Assembly (NCBI GenBank): GCA_023666275.1
Contig: JAMPCJ010000001.1
Coordinates: 62,001 to 126,000, forward strand
DNA: 64,000 nt
Direction of reading: 5' to 3'
Source: Treponema brennaborense
GTDB taxonomy: Bacteria; Spirochaetota; Spirochaetia; Treponematales; Treponemataceae
Shown here: piece by piece, positions 53,075 to 61,156 of the stretch
How the letters are laid out: the number at the start of each line of letters is the position of its first letter
How positions within the stretch are numbered: the first letter of the stretch is position 1
The notes under the pieces: model-generated
Database searches by the model: none
The model's input: only the letters and a program-made list of their open reading frames with translations
What the model was told of the DNA's origin: nothing
Program-made: the position numbers and the translations under genes

Positions 53075-53959
53075 GCATCATCTCCTATCGGCACAACAGG
53101 CGCAAATCCAGATTGGCATATCCGTTCGTCCGAGTGAACATTTTCAATCAGCGTTCCGATAAACTTCAACGGCTTTTCCGATTCGAAAACAGCGCCTTCG
53201 TCAAAAAGAACAACGGTCTTTTTGTAAGGACTCATAAAGGCTGCAAATGCACCGCCGATTTTTCCTGTACGAACAAAAATATCGGCACGCAGGGAATCAT
53301 CTTTTATTTCCGAAAAATCTGTTATAAAAGGAGCGAGCGCAACATATTTTTTCGAAGAAATTTTTGTTTCCGCAGGAACAACATTCTCAACGGCAATTCT
53401 TCCTTTTCCCGTTGAAGAGTCTGCACCGTAACCGTTTTCAAAAGCCCATTCCAAAAGCTGCTTTATTCTTTCCGCCGGATATAACGACAAAACATATAAA
53501 TCAAAATCCCGATTATTCGCCCCAAGCTCTTCCACCGAGAACAGGCTTCCGTCTTCGACAGTGTTTGTAAAACGATTTATGGAATTGTGCATTGTCTGCA
53601 TCCGCTTAAATCCGAATGTGCTGCTTTTGCTTTCGCTGTGAGATGTATTCGAAATATATTCTTCGGCGGAAGTAAATTTTTCTTTTTTCTTTTTCTTAAT
53701 CTGCGAATATTCTTCCGCCGACAATTTCGCTTTTCTGTTTTCGTGTTTCGGGTACGGTTTGCAGATTGTTCCTTTCGGAAACGCGGATGAAACTATCAAG
53801 GCAGGTTCGATTTTTTTTTTCTTCGTCGAGAAATCGTGCAGCAGCTTCATCTCCTTCATGATTCGCGATTCCCCATACAATATGCCCCCAAATCGTATCG
53901 CCTTTCAGAGGTGTTGCAAGAGCAGACTGCAATTGTATTGATGCTTTGTAAAGTTGCAT
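53071..53959 (-). pseudogene. csm4: csm4, interrupted by a frameshift at an A10 run
   Basis: Csm4 binds the crRNA 5' handle next to Cas10. The N-terminal frame begins at 53959 (MQLYKASIQLQSALATPLKG, TIWGHIVWG) and reaches an A10 run at 53820-53811 (D-E-E-K-K); there it shifts away and stops at 53696. The rest of Csm4 (IEPALIVSSAFPKG ... GYGADSSTGKGRIAVEN ... GFAPVVPIG) continues in another frame to 53071. A tract of nine A would restore one frame of about 295 residues. It could be a true mutation, a slippage switch, transcriptional slippage that yields some full-length protein, or an assembly error at a homopolymer. Confidence 0.85.
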
Positions 53960-53967
53960 ACATGCCT

Positions 53968-54642
53968 CTATTTTACAAGTCTTACGGGATTATTGTTTTC
54001 ATCAATTAAATCTTTAAATTCTATCTGCCCGTTTCCGCGGCTTCCGCCGCCTCCGAGATAATCGTTCTGCAAAACCTTTAAAGATTCAAGCACAACTTCT
54101 TTAAAAAGCTTTTCATCGGTTTCGCCGTTGTCGCCGGTATCGATTACGCGGTAAGAAATTTCAAAATCGAATTCCACATCCGGAACGACGCGTTCAATCG
54201 GGCGAGGATTAGCTACGGCTGTAATTCTGTTCAAGGCGTTTTCATTTTTTTCTTCAACAATCACGCTTCCGTTTCTGAATTTTTCTTTCCAGTGTTCGGT
54301 CAAAACAGCATCGCGGACAATGAGTCTTGTAGGACCTCTGTCTTTCGCTTCTTCCGATTTTGTATTCGCGCTTCCGAAGACACGGCAGATTTTGCATTCT
54401 GGTTTTCCGCAGGAACACGGCTCTCCGCCGGATTCTTTTACTTTATCGAATTTCCATTCCATCAAAGAACGCATTTTGCCCTTTATCGATGATCCGGGAA
54501 TATAAGGTTCTTGTGTAAGAGGATTTCTGATAATCGGATTATCCATTCCGCCTATTTCCACTTTATCGTTTCCGGCGCCGATGTGCAGGCCTGTCTTTAC
54601 AACAATTTTGCCGCTTATTTTTTTCGTTCCTATTTGTTTCAT
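53968..54642 (-). CDS. csm3: type III-A backbone RAMP and target ribonuclease Csm3
   Basis: Forms the filament of the Csm complex and cuts target RNA at six-base intervals. The catalytic Asp is D34 in VEIGGMDNPIIRNP; the G-loop IPGSSIKGKMRSLMEWK and a CSCGKPECKICRVFG zinc-type Cys cluster are present, as is NDYLGGGGSRGNGQIEF. 224 residues, frame intact. Confidence 0.96.
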   Translation of the reverse strand: MKQIGTKKISGKIVVKTGLHIGAGNDKVEIGGMDNPIIRNPLTQEPYIPGSSIKGKMRSLMEWKFDKVKESGGEPCSCGKPECKICRVFGSANTKSEEAKDRGPTRLIVRDAVLTEHWKEKFRNGSVIVEEKNENALNRITAVANPRPIERVVPDVEFDFEISYRVIDTGDNGETDEKLFKEVVLESLKVLQNDYLGGGGSRGNGQIEFKDLIDENNNPVRLVK

Positions 54643-54665
54643 AATTCAAAATCTCCTGTTTTGCT

Positions 54666-55199
54666 TTAATTATTATCAGGTTTGTTTTCGTAATAGAAAC
54701 CGTATACAGCTTCAAACAACGCTGAAAACACTCGATAATCTTTTTGCGTTTTAATTAAATCAATTCCCTCGGATATAAAGCTTATTAAATTGTCATAGCA
54801 TTTTTCAGTTCCCGTTTCGTGTTTGGCTTTGGCATTTTTTTTCGTCCTGGCGGCTGTGTAACGCACCTTTGACTTTATCATTTTTATATACGGCAATTGT
54901 TCGTCCCACTTTTCGGAATCGTTTTCGCTTAACAGTCGATCATATCGTTTTACTTCATCAAACAGCCGCCTCAATTGAGTTGAAGAAACTCCTTCATTTC
55001 CTCCTTTAGGAGATGATACAGATAATGATTTCGCAACATCTTCCGCATATTCATTGAATAAATCCGCTCTGACTTTACCGGCGGCATCATAAAAATTCCC
55101 GATTTTTTTATATTGACTCACTTCGACTGCCGGTCGAGCTACTGGTACTACGCGCGGCTGTTGTGGTCGGTCATTGAATCTCCTGTTTTCATCATACAT
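54666..55199 (-). CDS. csm2: type III-A small subunit Csm2
   Basis: A 177-residue helical protein matching Csm2: SSTQLRRLFDEVKRYDR, LPYIKMIKSKVRYTAAR and the final helix around VFSALFEAVYGFYY. The N-terminal 30 residues (Pro/Arg/Val-rich) extend beyond the common core. It forms the belly of the complex along the crRNA-target duplex. Located between cas10 and csm3 as usual. Confidence 0.9.
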   Translation of the reverse strand: MYDENRRFNDRPQQPRVVPVARPAVEVSQYKKIGNFYDAAGKVRADLFNEYAEDVAKSLSVSSPKGGNEGVSSTQLRRLFDEVKRYDRLLSENDSEKWDEQLPYIKMIKSKVRYTAARTKKNAKAKHETGTEKCYDNLISFISEGIDLIKTQKDYRVFSALFEAVYGFYYENKPDNN

Positions 55200-55217
55200 C
55201 TGTCTTCCTCCTGAATT

Positions 55218-57584
55218 TTATCTGTTCATATACAATGCATAACTTACGGCTATGCGTGATTTAATCATTTCCTGCGGAGTGCTTCCAAACGCCGTCAATT
55301 TTTTTTTCAAAGCTTCATCCTTTACATTTCTTGCAAGAACATAAATCAAATTGCTTTTCCAAATTCTGTCTTTTGTGTTTACAAGCTCGCTTACATCTGC
55401 AACGTTATCTTTGCTGCCTAAAATTTTTTCAGCGCGATTTGCAAAATCGATAAATTTATAAATAACACCGGTTGAAAGTTTTTCTTCTTTTAAGCATTGA
55501 GCAAAAAATTTCCCATTTTCAAGACATTTTTCATAATCTGCCCAAGAAACTGTTGTTCCGAAAATCGTAACAGCGTTTTTCCCGCTATAATCTTTTGAAA
55601 GCTCAAGATTTCTTTCCGCTTCGTCCGCAATGTTTCCAACCGGCAGTTTTGCATTCGCAAGCGCAATTCCTCCGCTTATCGTTACCGACGGATTATTGTT
55701 TGTGAATTTCCGCAATTCTTTTTGAAAATCAACTGCAAACTGCATTACGGATTCCCATGTACCGAGAATGCACAAATCATCGCCGCCGGAAAAAACCGTA
55801 TAAATTTTTTCTTTATAAAAATCATCGAATTGATCTTTTTTATTGTTTACAAACCATGAATAAAAAGCCGAAAAGAAATAATGAAGCAGATGACTTAAAT
55901 CGGCATATCTGGAAAAAGACATTCGCTCCCTCAAAGACTGATTGAAAACAAGTCCGAGATTATCAATATCGGCTTTGAACATTGCAAGCCTTTCATTTCC
56001 CTGAGATTTCTTCGCGATATCTTCAAAAGTTAAAAGTTCTTCATCATCGTTTTTCGGCGCGGTATACGGAAGAGTAATCAACGGGAATCCCGGCTTATAA
56101 TCATTCACGGAATAATAAAAATCCACATCCTCATCCCATTCATAAAGTTTTATCATATCGCCGAAAGGCAGCAGTTTATCGGATTTTAATTCGACCTTTG
56201 CAGACTTTACAAGTTTACGCCCGATTTCAATCAGTTTTTCGCAGGACTTACACTGTATCTCATCTGTATTTTCCGAATTCCTTGCGGCGAAAAGTCCGCA
56301 TGTCGGGCACTCGCCGTATTTTTGCAATTGTTCATACTGACTTTCCAGAACTGCGCCGTATTTTTTCAGAACTTTCTGCATTTTTTTTGATTTTGCTATA
56401 TCGCCGTCATCGTCGATTTTATTTATGAGTGCACTTACATTGCTTTGCCGCAAGTCATCGCTGCTTGCTTCTGTTCCGCTGCTGACAATAAAAGTCAGCT
56501 TGCCGGCAAATTCTTTTAAAAAATACGCTTCAATTTCAAGCCGCAATTGCTCAAGACATTTTTTTGATTTTTCCGTATTCGGCAGAAGAATTATGAACTT
56601 TCCGCCTGCGGATGTCATTATATTTGCATAAGTTACGCCGAACTGCTTTGTAATATATTGCGAAATAATTTCACTTAAAGCCCAGAGCTGAAAACTTTTT
56701 GCACGCAGCAGCTTTGCGTTGTCGGCAGAAGTCTTTAAATCAAAAATATAATTTTGAATTCCGGAAATATCTCCGTTTACAAACAAAAATTTCTTATCAT
56801 CGTTTTCTTTTAACGCATTTTCGTTTTCAGTATTTTTTTCTTTGTGATATTCATACAAAGCCGCTGCAAAAGCGGCTGTTGTTTTTGCATGCTGATATAA
56901 ACTTATATCTGCATCGGAATTAGTCGCAGAAGGAATACACCACCAGTACCGTTCCAGCAAAGAATTCAGCGCAAGCAAAAATTTATCATAACCCAAGTTT
57001 TTTAGTTTTTGAAAATCTCTTACGAAATCCTTCCAAAGATTTTTATATTCCTCTTTCGAAGTTCTGCTGCTTTCTACGGGCAAAACGGAATCTTCATCCA
57101 ATGCGGACATTTTGCAGAAAGCTTTATCGATTTTCTCGCAGTTATCAAGATGCAAAGTCGAAAGAATATGAATCATCGGTTTTTCGTAAAACTTTAATTT
57201 TTGTTTTTCCTCATCAAACTGGTTTTCGTCGCTGCATTCCGCAATTCCCAAAATATTGCATCTGTCAGAACCGCTGCTTAATCTGTCAGCATGACTTATA
57301 ATCCAATCATGATACGTTGAAGGTCTGTGATGCATCGCGGCAAGCGTTTTTATATGCTCGAAATTAACGCCGTCCGGAAGAATGTCTTTGTACTTACTTA
57401 AAAATCCTTCGGTATAAACAACATGCTGATGAGTAAAACGCCCGTCTTTTGTTGTTTTGCAATACTGACCTTCAAGGTCCTTGTTATAAAGTTCCGATAT
57501 TTCCGCGCGCTACGCAAATTTTCCGACATCATGAAGCCATGCCGCAATAATTATTTCTTCTTTTGTTATATGTACATCTGCCAT
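55218..57584 (-). pseudogene. cas10: cas10/csm1 with an in-frame TAG in the HD domain
   Basis: Cas10 is the large subunit that makes cyclic oligoadenylate and cuts ssDNA. The full frame starts at 57584 (MADVHITKEEIIIAAWLHDV) 22 bases after cas6; codon 25 (57512-57510) is TAG just after WLHDVGKFA, where Gln (CAG) would be expected. The frame then stays open for 763 codons: the rest of the HD domain, a zinc ribbon (CPTCGLF ... CKSCEKL) and the cyclase palm with GGDD near residue 598 (VFSGGDDLCIL). The next ATG, 57335 (MHHRPSTYHDW), lacks a good ribosome site. Re-initiation there would drop HD but keep the palm. Confidence 0.85.
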
Positions 57585-57605
57585 TTTTTAAAAATTCTCC
57601 TTTTG

Positions 57606-58559
57606 TTAAAAATTATTTTTTATCCAATAATCTATCTGCCCCAGCCCGAAGTTTGTGCTTTTTCCGGCGCCCGCAATTTTCGCGAGTTCTAATAAAGAAA
57701 GCTCGAAATTTGAAAATTTTCCGCTTAATTTAAAAGTTCCCACAGCGCCGCCAAGCTCCATTGCATTTTTTTGACGCGCGGAATAATGGTTTAAGTCAAT
57801 CCATCTTATTTTTCTGTCTTCAATCCGCATTGATTCCGACGCAGTGTATTTTTTCGATTTTTCTTTTTCCGAAATTTCGCCGTAAAGCGAACAGAGCGTT
57901 TTTGCGCGGCGGCAAAGGCAATTCATAAAATCCTGCGCAGTAAAATTCGTTCCGTATTTTCCGCCGAATTTGAACCGCAGCGGGGAATTCAGTTCGACAA
58001 GAAGTTCGTGCGAATTTGCTTCGCATTCATCGCTGAATCCCCACAAAGCGGGTTCTGTTTCCAAGTCGAGATGATTTTCATCCAGTAGAATATTTTTTTC
58101 GCAGGCAGTAACGCTTTCTACTTTAAATTGAGTTCGGCTTTTAAAAAGTCCGCATGTTCCCGCGCGTACAAATGCTGCGTAAATATACGGCAAAGACTCT
58201 ATCGCTTTTCCGAATAAAGTAATCGTAAAAGAATATGCACTTATCGGATTTTCGCGTTCGCGTTTTTTTACGGAGAAAGAATACGGATGACAACCTTTGT
58301 TGCGTCCGGGAAGAACAAGATTATTTTGCGGAAGAATTGTTTCGAAAATAAATGAATAGACGCATGTTTCTCTGTAAAGACATTCGGTGCAAACCGTCTT
58401 TTTTGAAATGCAGCACATCGAATGAAGATTTTTTCCGAGCACGCTGCGCAGAACGAAAAGCGGGTTTGTATCCGCAAAGCACGGGGATTCAAATCTTAAC
58501 AGAAAATGTACCGGTAAATAAAGAAGATTACCCCCCCCCGTACCATGCATCGGTTTCAT
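57606..58559 (-). CDS. cas6: CRISPR pre-crRNA endonuclease Cas6, with G9 tract near its start
   Basis: Cuts repeat RNA to give crRNAs. A 317-residue Cas6 of the Cas6/Csx RAMP type: YLPVHFLLRFESPCF, Cys-rich region CCISKKTVCTECLYRETC, GGKYGTNFTAQDF and the C-terminal Gly-rich loop KIAGAGKSTNFGLGQIDYW. A G9 run (58539-58531) occupies codons 7-10 (T-G-G-G), and no start codon exists after it, so a change of one base would abolish the protein. The ATG at 58559 has no Shine-Dalgarno; TATAAT ends six bases upstream, suggesting a leaderless mRNA for the whole cas operon. Confidence 0.85.
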   Translation of the reverse strand: MKPMHGTGGGNLLYLPVHFLLRFESPCFADTNPLFVLRSVLGKNLHSMCCISKKTVCTECLYRETCVYSFIFETILPQNNLVLPGRNKGCHPYSFSVKKRERENPISAYSFTITLFGKAIESLPYIYAAFVRAGTCGLFKSRTQFKVESVTACEKNILLDENHLDLETEPALWGFSDECEANSHELLVELNSPLRFKFGGKYGTNFTAQDFMNCLCRRAKTLCSLYGEISEKEKSKKYTASESMRIEDRKIRWIDLNHYSARQKNAMELGGAVGTFKLSGKFSNFELSLLELAKIAGAGKSTNFGLGQIDYWIKNNF

Positions 58560-58565
58560 ATTTTT

Positions 58566-58594
58566 ATTATACCGTTAAAACATCGGCATTGCAA
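58566..58594 (-). promoter_or_regulatory. cas operon promoter
   Basis: On the complement: TTGCAA (58594-58589), a 17-base spacer and TATAAT (58571-58566), then six bases and the cas6 ATG. It is the only clear promoter found for the eleven-gene operon, whose genes overlap or lie 8-24 bases apart. Confidence 0.65.
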
Positions 58595-58649
58595 TGAAAA
58601 AAACTTTTTTGTTATATTGCATGTTTTTTTGCACCTGTGGACTTCCGAC

Positions 58650-58712
58650 GCGGATGCGCAGACGGAAACTCTTGCACGGGCACTTCCGCGCTTGATTTTC
58701 GCCGCAGGCATA
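58650..58712 (+). repeat. direct repeat, right copy, bounding the CRISPR island
   Basis: 63 bp starting GCGGATGCGCAGACGG and ending GCCGCAGGCATA, about 90% identical by eye to 46601-46662 in the same orientation. It lies in the 161-base gap between the cas6 start and the methyltransferase 3' end. Confidence 0.75.
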
Positions 58713-58720
58713 TTCCCGAA

Positions 58721-59464
58721 TTATTTTCTGCACACAAGAACCATTGTCCGCGCTTTTTGGTCATACGGCGAAAAATCAAAATCCCCGTATACTTCGCAGG
58801 ACTTAAAGCCGCAGGCGGTTAAAATACGCTTGAGTTCCGGCGCCGAATACAGCCGCTGCATGAATACATGTTCCATCCGCGCGCCTGTTTCATTGTCAAT
58901 CAAAATCCAGCGCGAACGCAGCCCTTCCCAGGCGCCTTCCACGCTGAACTCCGTAAGCACGGTTTTGCCCGCGCGTTCAAACCATTCGCCTTCCGTAAAA
59001 TCGCGGACGGCGGTTTCCCGCGATACGCATTCCATGATAAACCAGCCGTTTTCTTTTACGGCGGCGGCAATATGACGCAGAATTTGCAAATCTTCTTCTA
59101 TTGTATCGCAGTATCCGAATGACGTGTATAAACTCACCGCGGCATCGTACAAACGATCGCTTTCAAAAGAACGCAAATCGGCTTTCACGAAATTTATCCG
59201 CACCTGTTCCGCTTCCGCAGTTTCCGCAGCCGCATTCAGCAGTTTCTGCTGCAAATCGATGCCGGTTACATCAAGTCCCAAAAGCGCAAGTTCCACGCTG
59301 ACGCGCCCCGGTCCGCAACCTGCATCGAGAATCGATGAGCCTTTGCCCAGGCCCGCGATTTTGCAGACAGCGGCGGCAACATCGGGAGCTTCTGCCCAGC
59401 GTTTCGCATCGAACATCACAGGTCCGTAATTCATCCAGAAATTTTCTTTTTCAAACCAAGCCAT
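58721..59464 (-). CDS. SAM-dependent methyltransferase (class I)
   Basis: A 247-residue protein with the Rossmann SAM motif ILDAGCGPGRVSVELALLG and motif II region VKADLRSFE ... DAAVSLYTSFGY. It resembles small-molecule methyltransferases of the Methyltransf_11/25 group; the substrate is unknown. The start at 59464 follows GGGAGGAAAATT. It is outside the AT-rich island by composition. Confidence 0.85.
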   Translation of the reverse strand: MAWFEKENFWMNYGPVMFDAKRWAEAPDVAAAVCKIAGLGKGSSILDAGCGPGRVSVELALLGLDVTGIDLQQKLLNAAAETAEAEQVRINFVKADLRSFESDRLYDAAVSLYTSFGYCDTIEEDLQILRHIAAAVKENGWFIMECVSRETAVRDFTEGEWFERAGKTVLTEFSVEGAWEGLRSRWILIDNETGARMEHVFMQRLYSAPELKRILTACGFKSCEVYGDFDFSPYDQKARTMVLVCRK

Positions 59465-59640
59465 AATTTTCCTCCCGCAAAAATTCCGCAAAAAAGTTAT
59501 CATCAGCCGTAAAAACACCGAAACAGCGCGCGTCCGCACAAAAATTCGGCAGAAAACATGCCGCAGCAGCAAACAGCAGCGAAACCGCCGCTTCAAACAT
59601 TTGATTTTCCGCGGAGCATATCACTTGCGGATATAGCCGC

Positions 59641-59656
59641 AAAAGTATATACTTTT
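59641..59656. promoter_or_regulatory. 16-bp perfect palindrome upstream of ackA
   Basis: AAAAGTATATACTTTT lies 40 bases before the ackA ATG and directly upstream of a -10-like TATTAT (59660). Position and symmetry suggest a repressor or activator site. The regulator is unknown. Confidence 0.4.
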
Positions 59657-59696
59657 CGTATTATATCACTATTTTTTACTTTAAAGGAAATGCGCA

Positions 59697-61034
59697 ATGG
59701 TTATCTTAACTTTGAACTGCGGAAGTTCCTCCGCAAAGTACCAGGTATACGATTGGGACAATAAAGACGTTTTGGCGTCCGGCGTTGTTGAACGGGTTAC
59801 ACAGGAAGGTTCTGTAATAACGCATCGGGCAAAGGGCAAAGACAAGTTCGTAAAAGAAAGTCCCTGTCCGACACACAAAGAAGCTATTGAACTGATTATT
59901 TCTTCGATAACTGACGCAAAAACCGGCGTTATTTCCGACATGAATGTCATAAAAGCGGTCGGACATCGCGTGCTGCACGGCGGAGACAAATTCACGAAAT
60001 CGGTTATCGTTACGCCGGAAGTGCTCGATACATTCCGTTCCGTGCAGGATCTCGGCCCGCTGCATAATCCCGCAAACATCATGGGCATCGAAGCCGCGCA
60101 GAAAGTACTGCCGAATGTACCGCATGTGGCGGTTATGGACACGGCATGGCACCAGACAATGCCGCCGTCATCGTTCATGTATGCCATTCCGCACGAATGG
60201 TACGAAAAATACGGTGCACGCCGATACGGTTTTCACGGAACGTCGTTTCTGTATACGGCAAAACGCGCGTCCGTGCTGCTGCGCCGCGAACCGAAAGATA
60301 CCAACATCATCATTGCCCATATCGGAAACGGCGCGTCAATGTGTGCCGTAAAAAACGGCGTCTGTTTTGACACAAGCATGGGCATAACACCGCTGGAAGG
60401 ACTTGTCATGGGCACACGCAGCGGCGATATGGATCCCGCACTGCCGTTTTACATCATGCGGAAAACGGGCATGACGCCGGCGGAAATGGATACAGCCATG
60501 AACAAAAAATCCGGTCTTCTCGGCCTTACGGGGGAATATACCGACCGCCGCGACGTACAGCAGGCTGCGGAAGCCGGCAATGAAAAAGCAAAACTGGCAA
60601 TCGAAATGGAATGCTACCGTCTGAAAAAATACTTCGGCGCCTATTTTGCCGCGCTCGGCGATGTGCAGGCAATCGTATTTACAGCCGGCGTCGGCGAACA
60701 CTCTTCCCTCATCCGCGGAAAATGCCTTGAAAACATGGAAAACTTCGGCGTCAAAGTAGATCCCGCAAAAAACAAATTGGCAAATACCGGCAATGCGGAA
60801 ACATGCATCAGCACGGACGATTCGAAAGTAAAAGTTTTCGTCATTCCGACGGACGAAGAGCTTGTTATGACAGAAGACGCCTGCGCGCTGATGCAGGGAA
60901 CTTACGACGTTCACACGAATTTTACGTATTCATTCCAAAGCCCGAATTACAAAAACAAAGCCCGCGAAGAAGCGCTGAAAAAAGAACTGGAAGAAAATCC
61001 GGCGCTCGCGCAAATTATCTGCAAAGTCTGCTGA
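59697..61034 (+). CDS. ackA: acetate kinase
   Basis: Converts acetyl phosphate and ADP to acetate and ATP, the main energy step of many fermenting spirochaetes. ASKHA motifs: [45 protein letters not shown] and [13 protein letters not shown]. At 445 residues it is longer than the usual ~400 through a basic/helical C-terminal tail ([17 protein letters not shown]). AAAGGAAAT precedes the ATG. No pta gene is adjacent. A clear terminator follows. Confidence 0.95.
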   Translation: MVILTLNCGSSSAKYQVYDWDNKDVLASGVVERVTQEGSVITHRAKGKDKFVKESPCPTHKEAIELIISSITDAKTGVISDMNVIKAVGHRVLHGGDKFTKSVIVTPEVLDTFRSVQDLGPLHNPANIMGIEAAQKVLPNVPHVAVMDTAWHQTMPPSSFMYAIPHEWYEKYGARRYGFHGTSFLYTAKRASVLLRREPKDTNIIIAHIGNGASMCAVKNGVCFDTSMGITPLEGLVMGTRSGDMDPALPFYIMRKTGMTPAEMDTAMNKKSGLLGLTGEYTDRRDVQQAAEAGNEKAKLAIEMECYRLKKYFGAYFAALGDVQAIVFTAGVGEHSSLIRGKCLENMENFGVKVDPAKNKLANTGNAETCISTDDSKVKVFVIPTDEELVMTEDACALMQGTYDVHTNFTYSFQSPNYKNKAREEALKKELEENPALAQIICKVC

Positions 61035-61057
61035 TATATTCGCACGGACTGATTCGA

Positions 61058-61104
61058 AAACGCAGCCGAATACGCGATTGCAGCGTATGCAGCTGCGTTT
61101 TTTA
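61058..61104 (+). terminator. ackA terminator
   Basis: Nested stem: AAACGCAGC pairs with GCTGCGTTT, inner ATACGC with GCGTAT, then a T run. It begins 24 bases after the ackA stop. Confidence 0.85.
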
Positions 61105-61105
61105 T

Positions 61106-61134
61106 TGAAAACCCGCGCGGGCGTTTTCAATTTT
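61106..61134. terminator. hairpin terminator for the convergent minus-strand gene
   Basis: GAAAACCCGCGC/GCGCGGGTTTTC-type stem (GAAAAC-N-GTTTTC with a GC core) flanked by T-rich sequence on both strands; 23 bases after the minus-strand stop at 61157. Confidence 0.65.
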
Positions 61135-61156
61135 TCCGTGCGCCCCTGCCTGCCGC

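Noticed and set aside
57510-57512. TAG in cas10 as pyrrolysine or a recoded amber codon
   Set aside because: No pyrrolysine machinery is visible and TAG ends ordinary genes in this window, so a nonsense mutation is simpler.
46601-58712. CRISPR island as an insertion-sequence composite transposon
   Set aside because: No transposase, integrase or terminal inverted repeats are visible; only the direct repeats and composition support acquisition.
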